Part shown: in pieces, positions 5,553 to 7,178 of the stretch
How positions within the stretch are numbered: position 1 is the first letter of the stretch
Layout of the letters: every line of letters begins with the position of its first letter
NCBI GenBank assembly: GCA_023700845.1
Contig: JAMPYD010000094.1
Location: 1 to 7,178, forward strand
Source of the DNA: Elusimicrobiota bacterium
GTDB lineage: Bacteria; Elusimicrobiota; Elusimicrobia; UBA1565; UBA9628
Reading direction: 5' to 3'
Length of the DNA: 7,178 nucleotides
Translations under genes and position numbers: made by a program
The notes under the pieces: generated by a model
What the model saw: only the letters and a program-made list of their open reading frames with translations
Told to the model about the DNA's origin: nothing
The model's database searches: none

Positions 5553-7178
5553 TTACGCCCGCGACGCGATGACCGCGTCGAGGGCCGCGACCAGCTCGCC
5601 GGGGGTGTGGTAGCGCTTCTCCGGGTCGGGGACCAGCGCCTTGGCGATGACCTCGTCCAGGGCCGCCGGCAGCGACGGATTGCGCTGGCTCGGCGGTATG
5701 TGTTTGCCGTTGAGCTTGTTGAGAAGCATCGCCGCGCCCCCGCCGGAGAAGGGCAGGTGGCCGGTCAGCATCTCGTACAGGCAGACCCCGAGCGCGTACA
5801 CGTCCGACTCCCGGCGCACGGTGCCCTGCTCCTGCTCGGGCGCCATGTACGGCGGGGTCCCGACGACGGTGTTGGTCATCGACATCTTCGTGATCGCGTC
5901 CTTGGCCTGGCGCGCGACGCCGAAGTCCATGACCTTGATGCGGCCGTCGTCGGTGATCATGATGTTCGACGGCTTGAGGTCGCGGTGGACGATCTGGGCG
6001 GCGTGGGCGTGCTCCACGGCCTCGGAGGCGGCGTGCAGGACGCCGCGCGCGGCCTCGAGGCTCAGCGGGCCCTCGGACTTGATCTGGTCGCTGAGCGTGC
6101 GGCCGGAGACGAACTCGAACACGAGATAGACCTCGGCTCCCTCCTCGACGATCGCGTAGATGTCCACGATGTTCGGGTGGCGCAGCTGGGCCACGAGCTT
6201 GGCCTCGTTGACGAAGCGGCGGCGCTCGTGCGGGTCGATGCGGATCTCGTCGCGCATCTTTTTGACCGCGACGCGCCGCTCGAGCGAGCGGTCCAGCGCC
6301 TCGTAAACGACGCCCATCCCGCCCAGCCCGATCTCCTTGATGAGCTCGTACTGAAGCCAGAAGGCCGCGCCGGGATTGACGCCGGCGGGAGCGGCCTCGA
6401 CCGCCTCCTCGCTGCCCACCGCGTCCGAGGGCGCCAGCACGCGGCGGATGGTCATGTTCACCTTCTCGCGCCAGCTCGCCGACACCACGTGCAGGATGCC
6501 GAGCGCGATCAGGATGCCGCCCATGCCCGAGAGCACGGCCAGGCGCGCGAAACGCTTGCCGGCGCGCGGGGGCGGCGGCGGGGCGGCGGCGGCCGTCGCG
6601 GCGGCCGTCTCGTCGTCGAAAAGCATGGTCAGGTCCTGGTCCTGCGGCAGCTGCAGGGCGCGCTCCAGGCGGTTCTGGAAGCGCGGATCGAGCGCGGCCG
6701 AGCGGCGCAGCGCGTCGAGGGCGCCGGCGCGGTCGTTCATGCCGGCCAGGGCCATCGCCTTGTTCTGATAGGCGTAGGGATTGGACGGGTCGCGCGCCAA
6801 GGTGTCCTCGGCGTCCTTCAGCGCCTCCTGGAACAAGCCCTGCTTGGCGAAGGCCCACGAGCGCGTCTGCAGCGCCGGCGCGTTGCCGGGGGCCAGCGCC
6901 AGGGCGGCGCTCGCGTCGGTCACGGCGTCGTTGTAGCGGTGCATCCGGTTCGAGGCGATCGCGCGGAAATTCAGGGCCTGGGCGTTGGCGGCGTTGAGCA
7001 CGATCGCCTGGCTGGCGAGCTGGTGGGCGGTCGGGTAGTCCTTCACCCGCAGGGCAGACGCCGCGTCCTTCGTGATCGAGGCCGAGCGCTCCGCCGCGCC
7101 GGGGCCGGCCGCCGCCGCCTGCGCGCGCGCCGCCGCCGCGACCTGCTCGGGCGTCTGCGCCGGGGCCGCGTAGCCGCC
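5553..7178 (-). CDS. Gene C: TPR, single-pass membrane, Hanks-type Ser/Thr protein kinase (5' end cut by window)
   Basis: The frame is open from the window edge to TAA at 5553-5555, giving 541 visible residues (numbered here from the edge). The GTG at 7044-7046 is unlikely to be the true start: the frame continues upstream and that codon lies inside a TPR helix. Order: Ala-rich segment 1-33; four TPRs about 34-169; DPRF/LQLP motif 164-190; Ala/Pro tract 191-204; membrane helix about 212-233; linker; kinase about 276-535. Motifs: GLGGMG 284-289, VAVK Lys306, Glu325, HRD 398-400, Lys402, Asn405, DFG 418-420, APE 446-448. It should be an active Ser/Thr kinase facing the cytoplasm. The kinase is clearly homologous to A and B but visibly more diverged, while the activation segment around GTPPYMAPEQEQG is shared. 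The true N-terminus, and so any signal peptide, lies outside the window. Gene B follows after 97 bp that hold a dyad and a promoter. Confidence 0.95.
   Translation of the reverse strand, partial: GGYAAPAQTPEQVAAAARAQAAAAGPGAAERSASITKDAASALRVKDYPTAHQLASQAIVLNAANAQALNFRAIASNRMHRYNDAVTDASAALALAPGNAPALQTRSWAFAKQGLFQEALKDAEDTLARDPSNPYAYQNKAMALAGMNDRAGALDALRRSAALDPRFQNRLERALQLPQDQDLTMLFDDETAAATAAAAPPPPPRAGKRFARLAVLSGMGGILIALGILHVVSASWREKVNMTIRRVLAPSDAVGSEEAVEAAPAGVNPGAAFWLQYELIKEIGLGGMGVVYEALDRSLERRVAVKKMRDEIRIDPHERRRFVNEAKLVAQLRHPNIVDIYAIVEEGAEVYLVFEFVSGRTLSDQIKSEGPLSLEAARGVLHAASEAVEHAHAAQIVHRDLKPSNIMITDDGRIKVMDFGVARQAKDAITKMSMTNTVVGTPPYMAPEQEQGTVRRESDVYALGVCLYEMLTGHLPFSGGGAAMLLNKLNGKHIPPSQRNPSLPAALDEVIAKALVPDPEKRYHTPGELVAALDAVIASRA
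6567..6608 (-). repeat. Ala/Pro low-complexity tract in gene C
   Basis: Residues 191-204 of the visible protein are mostly Ala and then five Pro. They lie between the conserved LQLP...LF motif and the basic residues that precede the membrane helix. This is probably a short extracytoplasmic spacer; genes A and B have shorter Pro/Ala spacers at the same place. Confidence 0.6.

Noticed and set aside
5452..6858. A 468-codon minus-strand frame overlapping gene C
   Set aside because: It is an alternative frame of gene C with Arg/Gly/Pro-rich low-complexity sequence and no domain, while gene C's own frame has all kinase motifs.
2..6962. Six copies of the palindrome GCGATCGC (2, 473, 2763, 3234, 4005, 6955), resembling cyanobacterial HIP1
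   Set aside because: The sites I checked in frame encode Ala-Ile-Ala with the preferred codons GCG ATC GCx, and two pairs are paralogous positions. Codon use explains them.
7044..7046. GTG as a possible start codon for gene C
   Set aside because: The frame stays open to the window edge, the codon lies within the first visible TPR, and a start here would remove the exported N-terminus expected from A and B.

Overview
The window is GC-rich bacterial DNA filled by three Hanks-type (PknB-like) serine/threonine kinase genes. All lie head-to-tail on the minus strand, so transcription runs from high to low coordinates. In transcription order they are gene C (5553 to beyond 7178, 5' end cut by the window), gene B (2621-5455, complete, 944 aa) and gene A (below 1 to 2613, 3' end cut, 871 residues visible). 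Almost every base is coding. The only sizeable gap is the 97 bp between C and B; B and A are separated by 7 bp.

The three proteins share one plan, read from the translated sequence. The order is an N-terminal exported part (A and B each have a clear signal peptide), a TPR solenoid, a conserved short motif (DPRF...LQLP...D...LF), one transmembrane helix, a low-complexity linker and a C-terminal kinase domain with all catalytic motifs. The signal peptide plus a single later membrane helix predicts the TPR part outside the cytoplasmic membrane and the kinase inside. This is the reverse of the usual PknB/PASTA order (kinase first, sensor last) and resembles eukaryotic receptor kinases. The kinase halves of A and B are about 90% identical at protein level (24 differences in 230 residues by hand alignment), with exact DNA repeats up to 60 bp. 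Their N-terminal ectodomains (about 270 residues each) show no similarity I can see and have a less GC-rich base composition. C has the same plan but a more diverged kinase.

Regulation: the C-B gap holds a good sigma70-type promoter (TTGACA, 17 bp, TACACT). It would place the transcript start on the A of gene B's ATG, and no Shine-Dalgarno is visible there, so B may be translated from a leaderless mRNA. The same gap holds an imperfect dyad just after gene C. Gene A has a GAGG Shine-Dalgarno that overlaps the stop codon of B, so B and A look translationally coupled.

Taxon: GC-rich DNA, abundant TPRs and several Hanks kinases fit groups such as Myxococcota, Acidobacteriota, Planctomycetota or GC-rich Elusimicrobiota. 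Nothing here decides among them. No phosphatase, mobile element, tRNA, rRNA or CRISPR array is present. My interpretation is a small expanded family of receptor-like kinases with a conserved output half and variable input domains; ligand and substrates are unknown.
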